Source: Mesorhizobium sp. DCY119
GTDB lineage: Bacteria; Pseudomonadota; Alphaproteobacteria; Rhizobiales; Rhizobiaceae
Direction of reading: 5' to 3'
Length of the DNA stretch: 64,000 nt
NCBI RefSeq assembly: GCF_003590645.1
Contig: NZ_CP031834.1
Coordinates: 3,038,501 to 3,102,500 of the forward strand
Each line of letters starts with the position of its first letter. Position 1 is the first letter of the stretch. The notes beneath the pieces were generated by a model. That model did no database searches. It was not told the DNA's origin and worked only from the letters and a program-made list of their open reading frames with translations. Both the position numbers and the translations under genes were made by a program. Below, piece by piece: positions 18,789 to 28,529 of the stretch.

Positions 18789-20765
18789 TTAGCCTTCTGC
18801 CAGCGCCCGCCTGCGATCCGGCGTGATCGCCTCCTCGGCCAGTGCCGCCACGGCCTCGTCCAGCGTCATCGACGTCTGGTCACGCGAGCCGAGCCGGCGG
18901 ACGTTTACCGTCGCCTCTTCCGCTTCGCGCCTGCCGCAGACGAGGATGACCGGAACCTTGGCCAGCGAATGCTCGCGGACCTTGTAGTTGATCTTCTCAT
19001 TGCGCAGGTCGGCTTCGGCTGACAGGCCGGCAGCCTTCAGCTTCTTGACCACGGACTGCGCATATTCGTCGGCGTCCGAGGTGATCGTCGCCACGACCAC
19101 CTGCAGCGGCGCGAACCACAGCGGGAAATGACCCGAATAATTCTCGATCAGGATGCCGAGGAACCGCTCCATCGAGCCGCAGATGGCGCGGTGGATCATT
19201 ACCGGCTGTTTCTTCTCCGAATCCGAGCCGATGTAGAAAGCGCCAAAGCGTTCCGGCAGGTTGAAATCGACCTGCGTGGTGCCGCATTGCCATTCGCGGC
19301 CGATGGCATCCTTCAACACATATTCGAACTTCGGGCCGTAGAAGGCGCCCTCGCCCGGATTGATCGACGTCTTGATGCGATTGCCCGAGCGCGCCCTGAT
19401 CGTCTCCAGCACATTGCCCATGATTTCCTCGGCATGGTCCCATGCCTCGTCGGAACCGACACGCTTGTCCGGGCGTGTCGACAGCTTCACGCTGATCTCG
19501 TCGAAGCCGAAATCGGCATAGGTCGTCAGGATCAGGTCGTTGATGCGGAGGCACTCGTCGGCAAGCTGTTCTTCGGTGCAGAAGATATGCGCATCATCCT
19601 GCGTGAAGCCTCGCACGCGCATCAGCCCATGCAGCGCGCCGGACGGCTCGTAGCGGTGCACATTGCCGAATTCGGCAAGCTTTACCGGAAGATCGCGATA
19701 GGACTTCAGGCCGTGCTTGAATATCTGTACATGGCCCGGGCAGTTCATCGGCTTCAGCGCGAAGACGCGATCGTCGTCGGTGTCATCGCCGGCAACCGTG
19801 ACCTTGAACATCGCATCGCGATACCAGCCCCAGTGACCCGACGTCTCCCAAAGCGACTTGTCGAGCACTTGCGGCGCGTTGACTTCCTGATAGCCCTGCG
19901 TGTCGAGGCGGCGGCGCATGTAGCTGACGAGGTTCTGGAACATCTTCCAGCCCTTGGCATGCCAGAAGACGACGCCCGGCCCCTCTTCCTGGAAATGGAA
20001 CAGGTCCATTTCGCGGCCAAGACGGCGATGGTCGCGCTTCTCGGCCTCTTCCAGCATATGAATATACTGGTCGAGCTGCGCCTGGTCGGCCCAGGCCGTG
20101 CCATAGATGCGCGTCAGCATCGGGTTGTTGCTATCGCCGCGCCAATAAGCGCCAGCAACCTTCATCAGCTTGAAGGCCGAGCCGATCTGGCCGGTGGAGG
20201 CCATATGCGGTCCACGGCAGAGGTCGAACCAGTCGCCCTGCGCATAGATCTTCAGGTCGTCGCCCTCGGGAATGGCGTCGATCAGCTCGAGCTTGTAGGC
20301 CTCGCCCTTGTCGCGAAAAACCTGCTTGGCCTTTTCGCGCGTCCACACCTGCTTGGTGAACGGCTTGTTGCGGCCGATGATCTCGCGCATCTTCTTTTCG
20401 ATGACGGGAAAATCCTCGGGCGTGAACGGCTCGTTGCGGGCAAAGTCGTAATAGAAACCGTTCTCGATCACCGGACCGATGGTGACCTGCGTTCCCGGCC
20501 AGATTTCCTGCACTGCTTCTGCCAGCACATGCGCCGTATCGTGGCGGATGAGTTCGAGCGCGCGCGGATCGTCGCGCAGCACGATCTCGACCTTGCCCGA
20601 CTTGCCGAGCGGGTCGGAAAGATCACGCAGCGTGCCATCGACGGCATAGGCCACGGCCTTCTTGGCGAGCGACTTCGAGATCGATTCGGCAAGTGCCGCA
20701 CCGGTCATCGACGCGTCGTATTCGCGCACGGAGCCATCGGGAAATGTGAGGGAAACGTTCGACAT
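18789..20765 (-). CDS. thrS: Threonyl-tRNA synthetase
   Basis: The 658-residue class II synthetase attaches threonine to tRNA-Thr. Domains: N-terminal TGS (residues 1-60), editing domain ([12 protein letters not shown] near 75), catalytic core with [13 protein letters not shown] near 340 (zinc cysteine) and [23 protein letters not shown]-like motif 2, and a C-terminal anticodon-binding domain. AGGAG lies 6 bases before ATG 20765; an ATG one codon upstream (20768) is too close to it. The upstream minus-strand leader has two small hairpins (one is gccgga-tgcg-tccggc, 20812-20827), but no T-box features. Confidence 0.97.
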   Translation of the reverse strand: MSNVSLTFPDGSVREYDASMTGAALAESISKSLAKKAVAYAVDGTLRDLSDPLGKSGKVEIVLRDDPRALELIRHDTAHVLAEAVQEIWPGTQVTIGPVIENGFYYDFARNEPFTPEDFPVIEKKMREIIGRNKPFTKQVWTREKAKQVFRDKGEAYKLELIDAIPEGDDLKIYAQGDWFDLCRGPHMASTGQIGSAFKLMKVAGAYWRGDSNNPMLTRIYGTAWADQAQLDQYIHMLEEAEKRDHRRLGREMDLFHFQEEGPGVVFWHAKGWKMFQNLVSYMRRRLDTQGYQEVNAPQVLDKSLWETSGHWGWYRDAMFKVTVAGDDTDDDRVFALKPMNCPGHVQIFKHGLKSYRDLPVKLAEFGNVHRYEPSGALHGLMRVRGFTQDDAHIFCTEEQLADECLRINDLILTTYADFGFDEISVKLSTRPDKRVGSDEAWDHAEEIMGNVLETIRARSGNRIKTSINPGEGAFYGPKFEYVLKDAIGREWQCGTTQVDFNLPERFGAFYIGSDSEKKQPVMIHRAICGSMERFLGILIENYSGHFPLWFAPLQVVVATITSDADEYAQSVVKKLKAAGLSAEADLRNEKINYKVREHSLAKVPVILVCGRREAEEATVNVRRLGSRDQTSMTLDEAVAALAEEAITPDRRRALAEG

Positions 20766-20876
20766 CATATTCTCCTATCCAGTCCCGCAAACGAGCGCGG
20801 GTGGTTAAATTGCCGGATGCGTCCGGCAGCGACGGCCTTTTAGGGGGAGATTGCCACGCCGTAAAGGCGAGAGCGT

Positions 20877-21251
20877 TCAGCTTTGCGTATCTTGCGGCAT
20901 TTTTCCGATGCGCCAGTAACGCCACGGCGTGAACCAGCGATACCGCGCCGTCAGCCGTTCGGGCACCCGGTCGATACCATGCGTGCCCCATGGGCCGCAG
21001 CGCATCACCCGGAAAAACCCCATCCAGCCGCCCGCCCACAGGCCGTGGCGGGCGATGGCCTCATGGGCATACTCGGAACAGGTCGGAAGGTGCCGGCAGG
21101 AATTGCCGACGAAGCCGGACAGCGTGAGTTGGTAAAGGCGAACGAGCGACGTGCCGAAAACCCGGCCCGGCGTTTTGCGCCAGGGGCCGGGCCAGTTCCT
21201 GCCGCGCGCGACCGGCCGGGTCGCGTGCGCATGGTGGTGATCGTGGCTCAT
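20877..21251 (-). CDS. yidD: Membrane protein insertion efficiency factor YidD
   Basis: The 124-residue small protein has the YidD core LVRLYQLTLSGFVGNSCRHLPTCSEYAHEA (in parts), with the conserved cysteines in CRHLPTCS and the late RCGPWGTHGID. It is membrane-associated and assists YidC-dependent insertion. The histidine-rich start (SHDHHHAHAT) and extended tail are common in rhizobia. In many bacteria it sits by rnpA/yidC; here it stands upstream of thrS. Confidence 0.93.
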   Translation of the reverse strand: MSHDHHHAHATRPVARGRNWPGPWRKTPGRVFGTSLVRLYQLTLSGFVGNSCRHLPTCSEYAHEAIARHGLWAGGWMGFFRVMRCGPWGTHGIDRVPERLTARYRWFTPWRYWRIGKMPQDTQS

Positions 21252-21344
21252 CCGCCTATTTCAACGCTCCGTCAGCGCCGTAGATGTCGTTTCCCACGCT
21301 GTTTTGCAACTGTCCGCCATTTCGACCCTCTGCTCCTGTGCAAG

Positions 21345-21506
21345 TCAGATGAGGCTGTCGTTGCGCGCAGGCCGCGCGGGCCGCTCCGGGTAACGCACTT
21401 CGACCGGATGCTCCTCGCGGCTCGGCCGATCGTGCCGGGAACGCAGCGGCATGGTCTGAAAAGTCAGGATGCGGATGACGTCGCCGAAGATGTTTGTAAG
21501 GTTCAT
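21345..21506 (-). CDS. Small hypothetical protein
   Basis: The 53-residue product has a hydrophobic N-terminal third (MNLTNIFGDVIRILTF) and a charged, Pro/Arg-rich tail. The start is backed by AAGGAGG 8 bases before ATG 21506. It is transcribed divergently from the LysR-type regulator, so the 90-base gap may hold shared control sites. The function is unknown. Confidence 0.5.
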   Translation of the reverse strand: MNLTNIFGDVIRILTFQTMPLRSRHDRPSREEHPVEVRYPERPARPARNDSLI

Positions 21507-21596
21507 GGCCGTAGCCTCCTTGTTGCGCAAGGATTAGACCGCGCCTGTACTTCGTCCTCAAACGAGTATAATTTCGCGCTTGGATAACTTGGGGTT

Positions 21597-22502
21597 ATGC
21601 AAATGAAGCGTGGGCGGCTTCCTCTGACGGCCTTACGGAGCTTCGAAGTGGCGGGCCGATTGCTGAGCTTCAGCAAGGCTGCGGAGGAACTTTTCGTATC
21701 GCAGGCCGCGATCAGCCGGCAGATACGCGAACTTGAGCAGTTCACCGGCTATGCGCTGTTCGAGCGCCACCACCGCCGCGTCTCGCTGACCGAGAATGGC
21801 ACGCGCCTGCTGGAACAGTTGACGACGAGCTTCGACGACATTGACCGGCGCCTGACCGAACTGCGCGAGGCGCTGCCGCATGAGACGGTGGCTGTCAGCG
21901 TCGAGCCGTCCTTCGCGGGTACATGGCTGGTTCCCCGGCTCAATATTTTCAGCCGGTTACGCCCTGATATCGATGTCTCGCTGAGCGTTGACCCGCGCCT
22001 GATCGAATTCCGCAGTCACGAAGCGCAAATCGCGATCCGCTTCAGCGCGACCGAAACATCCTGGCCACGCACCGAATCCACGCGCCTGCTCGACATTTCG
22101 GTGGCGCCGGTACTGTCTCCCGAGCTTCTCGCGTCGGGGCCGCCTCTCCTCACCCCCGGCGACCTTCGTCATCACAGCTTGCTGCACGACGAAAACCGCA
22201 ATGGCTGGTCGCGCTGGTTCGAGGAAGCGGGCATTCACGACATGGCGCCGCAGCGCGGTCCGATTTTCACGGATTCTGCGCTCGCGACCCAGGCCGCCGT
22301 GCTGGGACACGGCATCGCGCTCGGCGATATCGCGTTGATCAGCCGGGACCTGCAGGCCAAGAGACTGGTAATGCCCTTCCCGATCGAGGTGCCCTATGGC
22401 GCCTACTGGCTCGTTGCGCCGGATTTCAAGGAACTGAGCGAGGCGGCGCAGGCTTTCGCGAGCTGGATTCAAGGGGAATTGAAAGCCGAGCAGGCGGGGT
22501 GA
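21597..22502 (+). CDS. LysR-type regulator, GcvA/AmpR group
   Basis: The 301-residue regulator has an N-terminal winged helix-turn-helix (LTALRSFEVAGRLLSFSKAA, SQAAISRQIRELE; residues 8-65). An effector-binding domain with segments such as SVEPSFAGTWLVPRL and LGHGIALGDIALI follows. This wording is characteristic of the GcvA/AmpR/TrpI subgroup. It is 17 kb from gcvTHP and no direct link is shown. Targets may include the divergent small gene. Confidence 0.88.
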   Translation: MQMKRGRLPLTALRSFEVAGRLLSFSKAAEELFVSQAAISRQIRELEQFTGYALFERHHRRVSLTENGTRLLEQLTTSFDDIDRRLTELREALPHETVAVSVEPSFAGTWLVPRLNIFSRLRPDIDVSLSVDPRLIEFRSHEAQIAIRFSATETSWPRTESTRLLDISVAPVLSPELLASGPPLLTPGDLRHHSLLHDENRNGWSRWFEEAGIHDMAPQRGPIFTDSALATQAAVLGHGIALGDIALISRDLQAKRLVMPFPIEVPYGAYWLVAPDFKELSEAAQAFASWIQGELKAEQAG

Positions 22503-22507
22503 CCCGA

Positions 22508-22951
22508 TCAGGCCGCGTCGGCGTGTTTCTTCTCGATCTGGCCGATGGCGTCGACAACTGCGTCGAAGGTCAGCATGGTCGAGGCGTGGCGGGCCTTGTA
22601 GTCGCGCACCGGCTCGAGATATTTCAGTTCGTCGAAACGACCTTCAGGCGGCGCGCCGTTTTCCTTCAGCATCTTGCGCATGGTCTCGCGCACTTCGCGC
22701 AGTTCCTCGGCAGTTGCGCCGACGACATGGCGCGCCATGATCGAGGACGATGCCTGGCCGAGCGCGCAGGCTTTCACGTCATGGGCGAAGTCGGTAACGA
22801 CGCCGTTTTCCATCTTGAGATCGATGGTGACGGTCGACCCGCAAAGCTTGGAATGAGCCGTCGCGGTGGCGTCTGGATGATCGAGCCGGCCGATGCGGGC
22901 GATATTTCCGGCGAAGCCGAGAATTTTCGCATTGTAGACATCGTCAATCAT
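22508..22951 (-). CDS. NifU/IscU-like iron-sulfur scaffold, one ligand cysteine missing
   Basis: The 147-residue protein starts MIDDVYNAKILGFAGNIA (M at 22951; the frame extends upstream, but that part is not conserved-looking). IscU-type cysteines are present in SKLCGS and KACALGQ. The third expected cysteine, normally in a motif like RxKCA, appears as RHAST. A degenerate scaffold or a relative with altered ligands is likely. It is divergent from folE, an arrangement common in rhizobia. Confidence 0.82.
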   Translation of the reverse strand: MIDDVYNAKILGFAGNIARIGRLDHPDATATAHSKLCGSTVTIDLKMENGVVTDFAHDVKACALGQASSSIMARHVVGATAEELREVRETMRKMLKENGAPPEGRFDELKYLEPVRDYKARHASTMLTFDAVVDAIGQIEKKHADAA

Positions 22952-23187
22952 TGTTTTCCAATCCGTCGCCGTTTCGCAGACAGCCTTTGCCGTTTGTACA
23001 TCTTCCAATCGCCCGGCAAGCCCTTATATAATGCTGGTGTTCCGCTAACGGCAAGGCGACCAACAATGCTGAACCTACGGAACTCAAGTCACGCCGCTTT
23101 CGGGCCGGAATTTCCGAACTCCCGCAAAAAGGCTGTGGTCCGTTCAACTCGTCCCTCCTGTGAGAGGGGCTACGGGAGACATCCTTC

Positions 23188-23826
23188 ATGGACGCCGTGA
23201 TCAAGAAATTGATGCCGAAATCAGAATATCTCGACAAGCCGGAGACCAACAGGCCGTCTCAGGCCGAGGTCGAAGCCGCAGTGCTCACGCTTCTGCGCTG
23301 GACCGGCGACAATCCGGACCGCGAGGGTCTTAAGGACACGCCCAAGCGCGTCGCCAAGGCGTATCGCGAGATGTTCAACGGCTACGACATGTGCCCGGCG
23401 GAAGAGCTCGGCCGCACTTTCGAGGAAGTAGCCGGCTATGACGATCTCGTCCTGGTCAAGGACATCCAGTTCCATTCGCATTGCGAGCACCACATGGTGC
23501 CGATCATCGGCAAGGCCCATGTCGGCTATCTGCCGGATGGCAAGGTGGTTGGCCTGTCCAAGATCGCACGCGTCGTCGATATCTTTGCCCACCGCCTGCA
23601 AACGCAGGAAGCGATGACGGCGCAGATTGCCGGCGTCATTCAGGAGGTGCTAAACCCGCGCGGCGTTGCCGTCATGATTGAAGCCGAGCATATGTGCATG
23701 GCCATGCGCGGCATTCGCAAGCAGGGTTCCACCACCCTCACCTCAACCTTTACCGGCGCTTTCAAGGACAGTCCCGAAGAGCAGGTCCGGTTCGTGACAA
23801 TGGTGCGGAACGGCAGTTCGTCCTGA
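23188..23826 (+). CDS. folE: GTP cyclohydrolase I
   Basis: The 212-residue enzyme converts GTP to dihydroneopterin triphosphate, the first step of folate synthesis. Zinc-site residues are in [16 protein letters not shown] and [29 protein letters not shown] near residues 47-64 is the family opening. The start follows a gggag site. The 5-prime leader contains ccctc-ctgtga-gaggg next to the ribosome site. HisI follows in the same direction. Confidence 0.97.
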   Translation: MDAVIKKLMPKSEYLDKPETNRPSQAEVEAAVLTLLRWTGDNPDREGLKDTPKRVAKAYREMFNGYDMCPAEELGRTFEEVAGYDDLVLVKDIQFHSHCEHHMVPIIGKAHVGYLPDGKVVGLSKIARVVDIFAHRLQTQEAMTAQIAGVIQEVLNPRGVAVMIEAEHMCMAMRGIRKQGSTTLTSTFTGAFKDSPEEQVRFVTMVRNGSSS

Positions 23827-23869
23827 TCAAAATCAGATGATTGCCGGGTCCGCGAAAAAGGAGCCGGCA

Positions 23870-24325
23870 ATGGCCCCCATCGCATTTGACGCTACATCGG
23901 ACAAGAAGACGCTGGAGGAAGGCAAATCCTTCGCGCCGCGCTTCGATGCCAACGGCCTCGTGACCGCCGTGGTGACGGATGCCCGAGACGGCATGCTGCT
24001 CATGGTCGCGCATATGAACGCCGAAGCACTGTCCCTGACGCTGGAGACAGGCATCGCGCATTACTGGTCACGCTCGCGCAACGCGCTCTGGAAGAAGGGC
24101 GAAACCTCCGGAAACATGCAGCACGTTGCCGAAATCCGCACAGATTGTGATCAGGATGCAGTGTGGCTTCGCGTAAATGTGTTGGGCCACGATGCAACCT
24201 GTCATACCGGCCGGCGTTCGTGTTTTTACAGGACGGTGACTGCAAAAGACGGAGTTGCCATCCTAAGTGATGATGGCAGCAGGCCGCTGTTCGACGTTAA
24301 AAAGACATATCCAGACGCCAAGTGA
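23870..24325 (+). CDS. hisI: Phosphoribosyl-AMP cyclohydrolase
   Basis: The 151-residue enzyme opens the purine ring of PR-AMP in histidine synthesis. The stand-alone HisI form is seen, without HisE. Metal-binding elements are in [11 protein letters not shown] and [28 protein letters not shown] and [17 protein letters not shown] are family blocks. ATG 23870 follows AAGGAG by 7 bases; an earlier in-frame ATG at 23837 is less likely. It is co-oriented with folE. Confidence 0.96.
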   Translation: MAPIAFDATSDKKTLEEGKSFAPRFDANGLVTAVVTDARDGMLLMVAHMNAEALSLTLETGIAHYWSRSRNALWKKGETSGNMQHVAEIRTDCDQDAVWLRVNVLGHDATCHTGRRSCFYRTVTAKDGVAILSDDGSRPLFDVKKTYPDAK

Positions 24326-24409
24326 ACCGCTTAAACTTGAACCGTCGCATAGATTCACCTTTTCGATACGGCCCATGCCTATCATCGGGGTGGGACATGG
24401 GAGATTTCG

Positions 24410-25381
24410 ATGCTCGAGTGGGCGTCACTACGCAATAGAGCCGATGTGCGGGAAGCCAATGGCCCCGCTTCGTCCGGCGGCATACAGGAACCGCAGCTCC
24501 AGAAGAAATCCGGCATCTCGCTGGCGCTTGGCGGCGGCGCGGCCCGCGGCTGGGCGCATATCGGCGTGCTGAGGGCGCTCGACGAGGCCGGCATCGAGAT
24601 CGACATGATCGCCGGCACCTCGATCGGCGCACTCGTCGGCGGCTGTTATCTCGCTGGCAAGCTCGACGAACTGGAAGATTTCGCGCGCAGCCTGACAAGG
24701 CGCCGCTTCTTCGGCCTGCTCGATCTTCATCTCGGCGGCAGCGGGTTGTTCGGCGGCATGAAGCTGACCGCGCGCATGCAGGAACATATGTCCGGCCTGC
24801 GCTTCGAGGATTTGCCGAAGCCTTTCGTCTGCGTTGCTGCTGAAATCAGCACCGGCCACGAAATCTGGCTGTCGAACGGCTCGCTCATCACGGCCATGCG
24901 CGCTTCCTACGCGCTGCCGGGCGTTTTCGAGCCGGTGGTTGCCAACAAGCGCATCCTCGTCGATGGCGCGCTGGTCAATCCGGTTCCGGTTTCGGTCTGC
25001 CGCGCTTATGAGCAGCCGCTCGTCGTCGCGGTCAATCTGCACTACGACCTTTACGGCCGTGCAGCCGTGATCAAGCACAACGCCGGCGAATTGGTGATCG
25101 AAAAAGACGTGCCCGCCGCCGGCCGGAAAAATGCCGACGCGCGCGCAAAAGAAACCCGGCTCGGCATCACTGGTGTCATGGTCGAGGCCTTCAACATCAT
25201 CCAGGACCGCATCTCGCGGGCGAGACTAGCCGGCGACCCGCCGGATATGTCGATCCAGCCGAAGCTCGGCCATATCGGCCTGTCGGAATTCCACCGCGCC
25301 GACGAAGCGATCCGCCTCGGCTATGAAGCGACCAAGGCACATATCACGGAGCTCGAGCGGCTGCAGACCGTACTGGTGTAA
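24410..25381 (+). CDS. Patatin-like phospholipase
   Basis: The 323-residue RssA-like protein has the oxyanion loop LGGGAARGWAHIGVL, the nucleophile motif GTSIG near residue 70 and the catalytic aspartate in DGALVNPVP near 190. It probably deacylates phospholipids or related lipids at the inner face of the membrane. The first 35 residues are not conserved-looking, and an internal start is conceivable. It converges on recJ with no gap. Confidence 0.9.
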   Translation: MLEWASLRNRADVREANGPASSGGIQEPQLQKKSGISLALGGGAARGWAHIGVLRALDEAGIEIDMIAGTSIGALVGGCYLAGKLDELEDFARSLTRRRFFGLLDLHLGGSGLFGGMKLTARMQEHMSGLRFEDLPKPFVCVAAEISTGHEIWLSNGSLITAMRASYALPGVFEPVVANKRILVDGALVNPVPVSVCRAYEQPLVVAVNLHYDLYGRAAVIKHNAGELVIEKDVPAAGRKNADARAKETRLGITGVMVEAFNIIQDRISRARLAGDPPDMSIQPKLGHIGLSEFHRADEAIRLGYEATKAHITELERLQTVLV

Positions 25382-27190
25382 TCAGGCCGGCGCTGCATCG
25401 ATGATGCGGAATTGCGCGGACCTGTTGCCGTTCCAGTAGTTCGAGGACAGCGAACCCGCGACATGCACCGTCCCGCCACGGCTCTTGAACAGAAAATCTC
25501 CCAGAACCGTATCGAGAGCACGAAACGCTATCGCCTGTATGCGCCCGCCGCCATCCGAGCGCAGATCGACCCTGATATGCGATGACCCGACAAGGCGCGC
25601 ATCGACGATCTTATGACGCGGAAGAACGAAGACCGGCGCGACATGGCCGGCACCGAACGGTCCCGCTCTTTCCAGCGTGTCGAGCAGCGCGGTCGTCGCA
25701 CCGTCGGCTGCAAGTGCAGCGTCGATTGCCAGGCTTTCCTCGCCTTGCAGGCGAAATACGTCGGCTGCGGCGCGCTCCTCGAAAAAGGCACGCAGTGCGC
25801 CGAGCTTTTCGCGCTCGACGGTGATGCCCGCCGCCATGGCATGGCCGCCGCCCTTGACGATAAGCCCGCGCTCGGCCGCCTCGCGCACCAGCTTTCCGAG
25901 ATCGAAGCCCGAGACCGAGCGTCCCGAGCCTGTGCCCACACCATTGGGATTGAAGGCGATGGCAAAGGCCGGACGACGGGCATGATCCTTCAAGCGCGAG
26001 GCCAGCAGCCCGACAATGCCAGGATGCCATTTCGGCCCGGCCGTCACGATCACAGCGGGGCCGGTGCCGCCGGCGAGTTCGGCATCGGCCTCGGCGCGGG
26101 CCTCGGCAAGCATATCCTGCTCCATCGCCTGCCGTTCCTGGTTCAGCCGGTCCAGCGTTTCGGCGATCGTTCCCGCCTCGACCGGATCATCCGTCGCCAA
26201 AAGCCTGCTGCCGAGCGCTGCGTCGCCGATGCGCCCGCCGGCATTGATGCGCGGGCCGATCAGGAAGGCCAGATGAAAGGTGCCGATCGGCTCGCCGATG
26301 CGCGAGACACGCGCCAGCGCTGCGATGCCGACGTTCTTCTGCTGGCGGATGGCGAGTAGACCTTTCACCACGAAAGCGCGGTTCACGCCGGTCAGCGGAA
26401 CCACGTCGCAAACAGTCGCCAGCGCCACCAGATCGAGCATCGAAAGAAGATCAGGCGGAGGAGTGTCGAGATTCCTACCGCGCAACACTTTTGCCGTCTG
26501 CACGAGCGCCAGAAACACCACGCCCGCCGCGCACAGATGTCCCTGTCCGGAAAGATCGTCATCGCGGTTCGGATTGACGATGGCGCTCGCCATAGGCAAC
26601 GGCCCGCCGACCTGATGGTGGTCGAGCACCACGACATCGGCGCCGGCCTCGCGCGCGGCATCGATGGAGGCCGCACTGTTGGTACCGCAATCGACGGTGA
26701 CGATCAGCCGTGCACCACGCGACACGAGTTCGCGCATCGCCTCAGGATTCGGGCCGTAACCCTCGAAAATCCTGTCGGGAATGTAGATTTCGGCCTCGAT
26801 GCCGTAATGGGCAAGAAATCGCTTCAGAAGCGCCGAGGATGCAGCCCCATCGACATCGTAGTCGCCGAAGATCGCTACCTTCTCACGCCGCACGACGGCG
26901 GTGGTGATGCGTTCGGCCGCCGCTTCCATGTCCGTCAGGGAGGCTGGATCGGGCAGAAGATCGCGGATGGTCGGGTCGAGAAAACGCTCTGTATCCTCGG
27001 CAAGAACACCGCGCCCGGCGAGCACGCGCGCCACGATGTCGGGCACGCCGTGACCTTGCGCGATGGCAAGTGCTGCCATCTCCTGGCGCTCGCTCAGCCG
27101 ATGCTCCCAGGCAAGCCCGGTCGCGGAGCGCTTGACGCCCAGAAAGTAGCGCCTTTGCGCAGTCATGCCCGCGATCGACCTATCGTCCAT
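25382..27190 (-). CDS. recJ: Single-stranded-DNA-specific 5-to-3 exonuclease RecJ
   Basis: The 602-residue DHH-family nuclease acts in recombination and mismatch repair. Motifs: AIFGDYDVDGAASSALL (motif I), VTVDCGTNS, VVLDHHQVGGPLP (DHH, motif III), RINAGGRIGDA and GGHAMAAGIT (DHHA1 domain). The OB-fold C-terminus ends at the adjoining lipase gene. The start may be ATG 27190 or a later one. Confidence 0.95.
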   Translation of the reverse strand: MDDRSIAGMTAQRRYFLGVKRSATGLAWEHRLSERQEMAALAIAQGHGVPDIVARVLAGRGVLAEDTERFLDPTIRDLLPDPASLTDMEAAAERITTAVVRREKVAIFGDYDVDGAASSALLKRFLAHYGIEAEIYIPDRIFEGYGPNPEAMRELVSRGARLIVTVDCGTNSAASIDAAREAGADVVVLDHHQVGGPLPMASAIVNPNRDDDLSGQGHLCAAGVVFLALVQTAKVLRGRNLDTPPPDLLSMLDLVALATVCDVVPLTGVNRAFVVKGLLAIRQQKNVGIAALARVSRIGEPIGTFHLAFLIGPRINAGGRIGDAALGSRLLATDDPVEAGTIAETLDRLNQERQAMEQDMLAEARAEADAELAGGTGPAVIVTAGPKWHPGIVGLLASRLKDHARRPAFAIAFNPNGVGTGSGRSVSGFDLGKLVREAAERGLIVKGGGHAMAAGITVEREKLGALRAFFEERAAADVFRLQGEESLAIDAALAADGATTALLDTLERAGPFGAGHVAPVFVLPRHKIVDARLVGSSHIRVDLRSDGGGRIQAIAFRALDTVLGDFLFKSRGGTVHVAGSLSSNYWNGNRSAQFRIIDAAPA

Positions 27191-27254
27191 CGATACACGA
27201 TAGGCGATCGCCCGCGAAAACCAAGCTCAGCAAGGGTAAGTCGGCCAACAGTCC

Positions 27255-28232
27255 TCAGAATTTATCGAGATCCTGATGGCGCGCCTTGATCTCACGCACC
27301 GTCTTGGACGACGAACGCAGCACGATCGTGTCGGTGGTGATCGAATTGCGGCCGAATTTCACGCCGGCAAGCATATTGCCGTCGGTCACGCCCGTTGCTG
27401 CGAAAAGCACGTCGCCGCGCGCCATTTCCTCGATGCGATAGACTTTTTCGGGGTCCGAAATGCCCATCTTGGCAGCGCGCGCCACCTTTTCCGGTGTATC
27501 GAGGATAAGACGGCCCAGCATCTGGCCGCCGGTGCACCGAAGTGCCGCCGCAGCCAGCACCCCCTCCGGTGCGCCGCCGGTGCCGAGATAGATGTCGATG
27601 CCGGTCTCGTCCGGGTCGGTGGTGTGGATGACGCCGGCAACGTCGCCGTCGCCGATCAGGCGGATGGCAGCACCGGTGTTGCGCACCGCTTCGATCAACT
27701 TGGCATGGCGCGGACGGTCGAGAATGCAGGCGGTGACTTCCGAAACCGAAACGCCCTTGGCCTTGGCCACGCTCTTGATGTTTTCCTCGGGCGTCGCGTC
27801 GATATCGATGACGCCATCGGGATAGCCGGGGCCGACGGCGATCTTGTCCATATAGACGTCAGGCGCAAACAGCAGGCTGCCCTTTTCGGCAATGGCGATG
27901 ACGGCCAGCGCATTCGGCAGGTTCTTCGCGCAGATGGTCGTGCCTTCCAGGGGATCGAGCGCGATATCGACTTCCGGGCCGTCGCCGGAGCCGACTTCCT
28001 CGCCGATATAGAGCATCGGGGCTTCGTCGCGCTCACCTTCGCCGATGACGACGGTGCCCTTGATCGCAAGGCGGTTCAATTCGGCGCGCATGGCGTCGAC
28101 CGCAACCTGGTCGGCAGCCTTTTCATCACCCCTGCCCCGAAGCCGTGCAGCCGCTACCGCGGCGCGCTCCGTTACGCGAACGAGTTCCATGGTGAGGATC
28201 CGGTCGAGACCGGCGACAACGCTTTTCGCCAT
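27255..28232 (-). CDS. glpX: Class II fructose-1,6-bisphosphatase
   Basis: The 325-residue metal-dependent phosphatase of gluconeogenesis has GEGERDEAPMLYIGEEVG near residue 60 and IALDPLEGTT near 90 as metal and substrate motifs. GGAPEGVLAAAALRCTGGQM, in two parts, lies near 190-205. It lies between recJ and hom on the same strand, an order common in rhizobia. Confidence 0.95.
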   Translation of the reverse strand: MAKSVVAGLDRILTMELVRVTERAAVAAARLRGRGDEKAADQVAVDAMRAELNRLAIKGTVVIGEGERDEAPMLYIGEEVGSGDGPEVDIALDPLEGTTICAKNLPNALAVIAIAEKGSLLFAPDVYMDKIAVGPGYPDGVIDIDATPEENIKSVAKAKGVSVSEVTACILDRPRHAKLIEAVRNTGAAIRLIGDGDVAGVIHTTDPDETGIDIYLGTGGAPEGVLAAAALRCTGGQMLGRLILDTPEKVARAAKMGISDPEKVYRIEEMARGDVLFAATGVTDGNMLAGVKFGRNSITTDTIVLRSSSKTVREIKARHQDLDKF

Positions 28233-28384
28233 AGTTTGAGTATTCCCGTGTTCTTGATCTTGATACGCCCGGGACCGGGCAGCCGGACCCTTGTGTCAAA
28301 GTGAAATGACAAGGGCAAGACCCGTCGGTCCCGTTCTTGGCAAACGGGGAAACATCAATCGATTAAGCTAAGTGGAAGCAATGC

Positions 28385-28529
28385 AGAGCCTGCCTGATAA
28401 CTCGCTCTGCCGAGTCGAATGGCGTGGTTTTCGAGAACCGGAGCGGAGCGGACGTTCGGGTCCGTGAGCACCGGAAGCGCAGAAGACTGCGTCAGTCGGC
28501 CGGCAGAGTAGAGTTAGCAGGCAGGCTCT
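28385..28529. repeat. Structured palindromic intergenic repeat ending at the hom stop codon
   Basis: The outer arms, agagcctgcctgataactc (28385-28403) with ctctgccg (28405-28412), pair with cggcagag (28501-28508) and gagttagcaggcaggctct (28511-28529), with one mismatch. The inside holds smaller hairpins such as gactg-cgt-cagtc. The element stops one base before the hom stop. It resembles the RIME/REP-like palindromes scattered in rhizobial genomes. Read from hom it could also act as a transcript end. Copies elsewhere cannot be checked here. Confidence 0.75.

Noticed and set aside
19128-20843. A 571-codon open frame opposite thrS
   Set aside because: It is the complement of a complete, motif-rich thrS and has no recognisable product; such long antisense frames are expected in GC-rich DNA.
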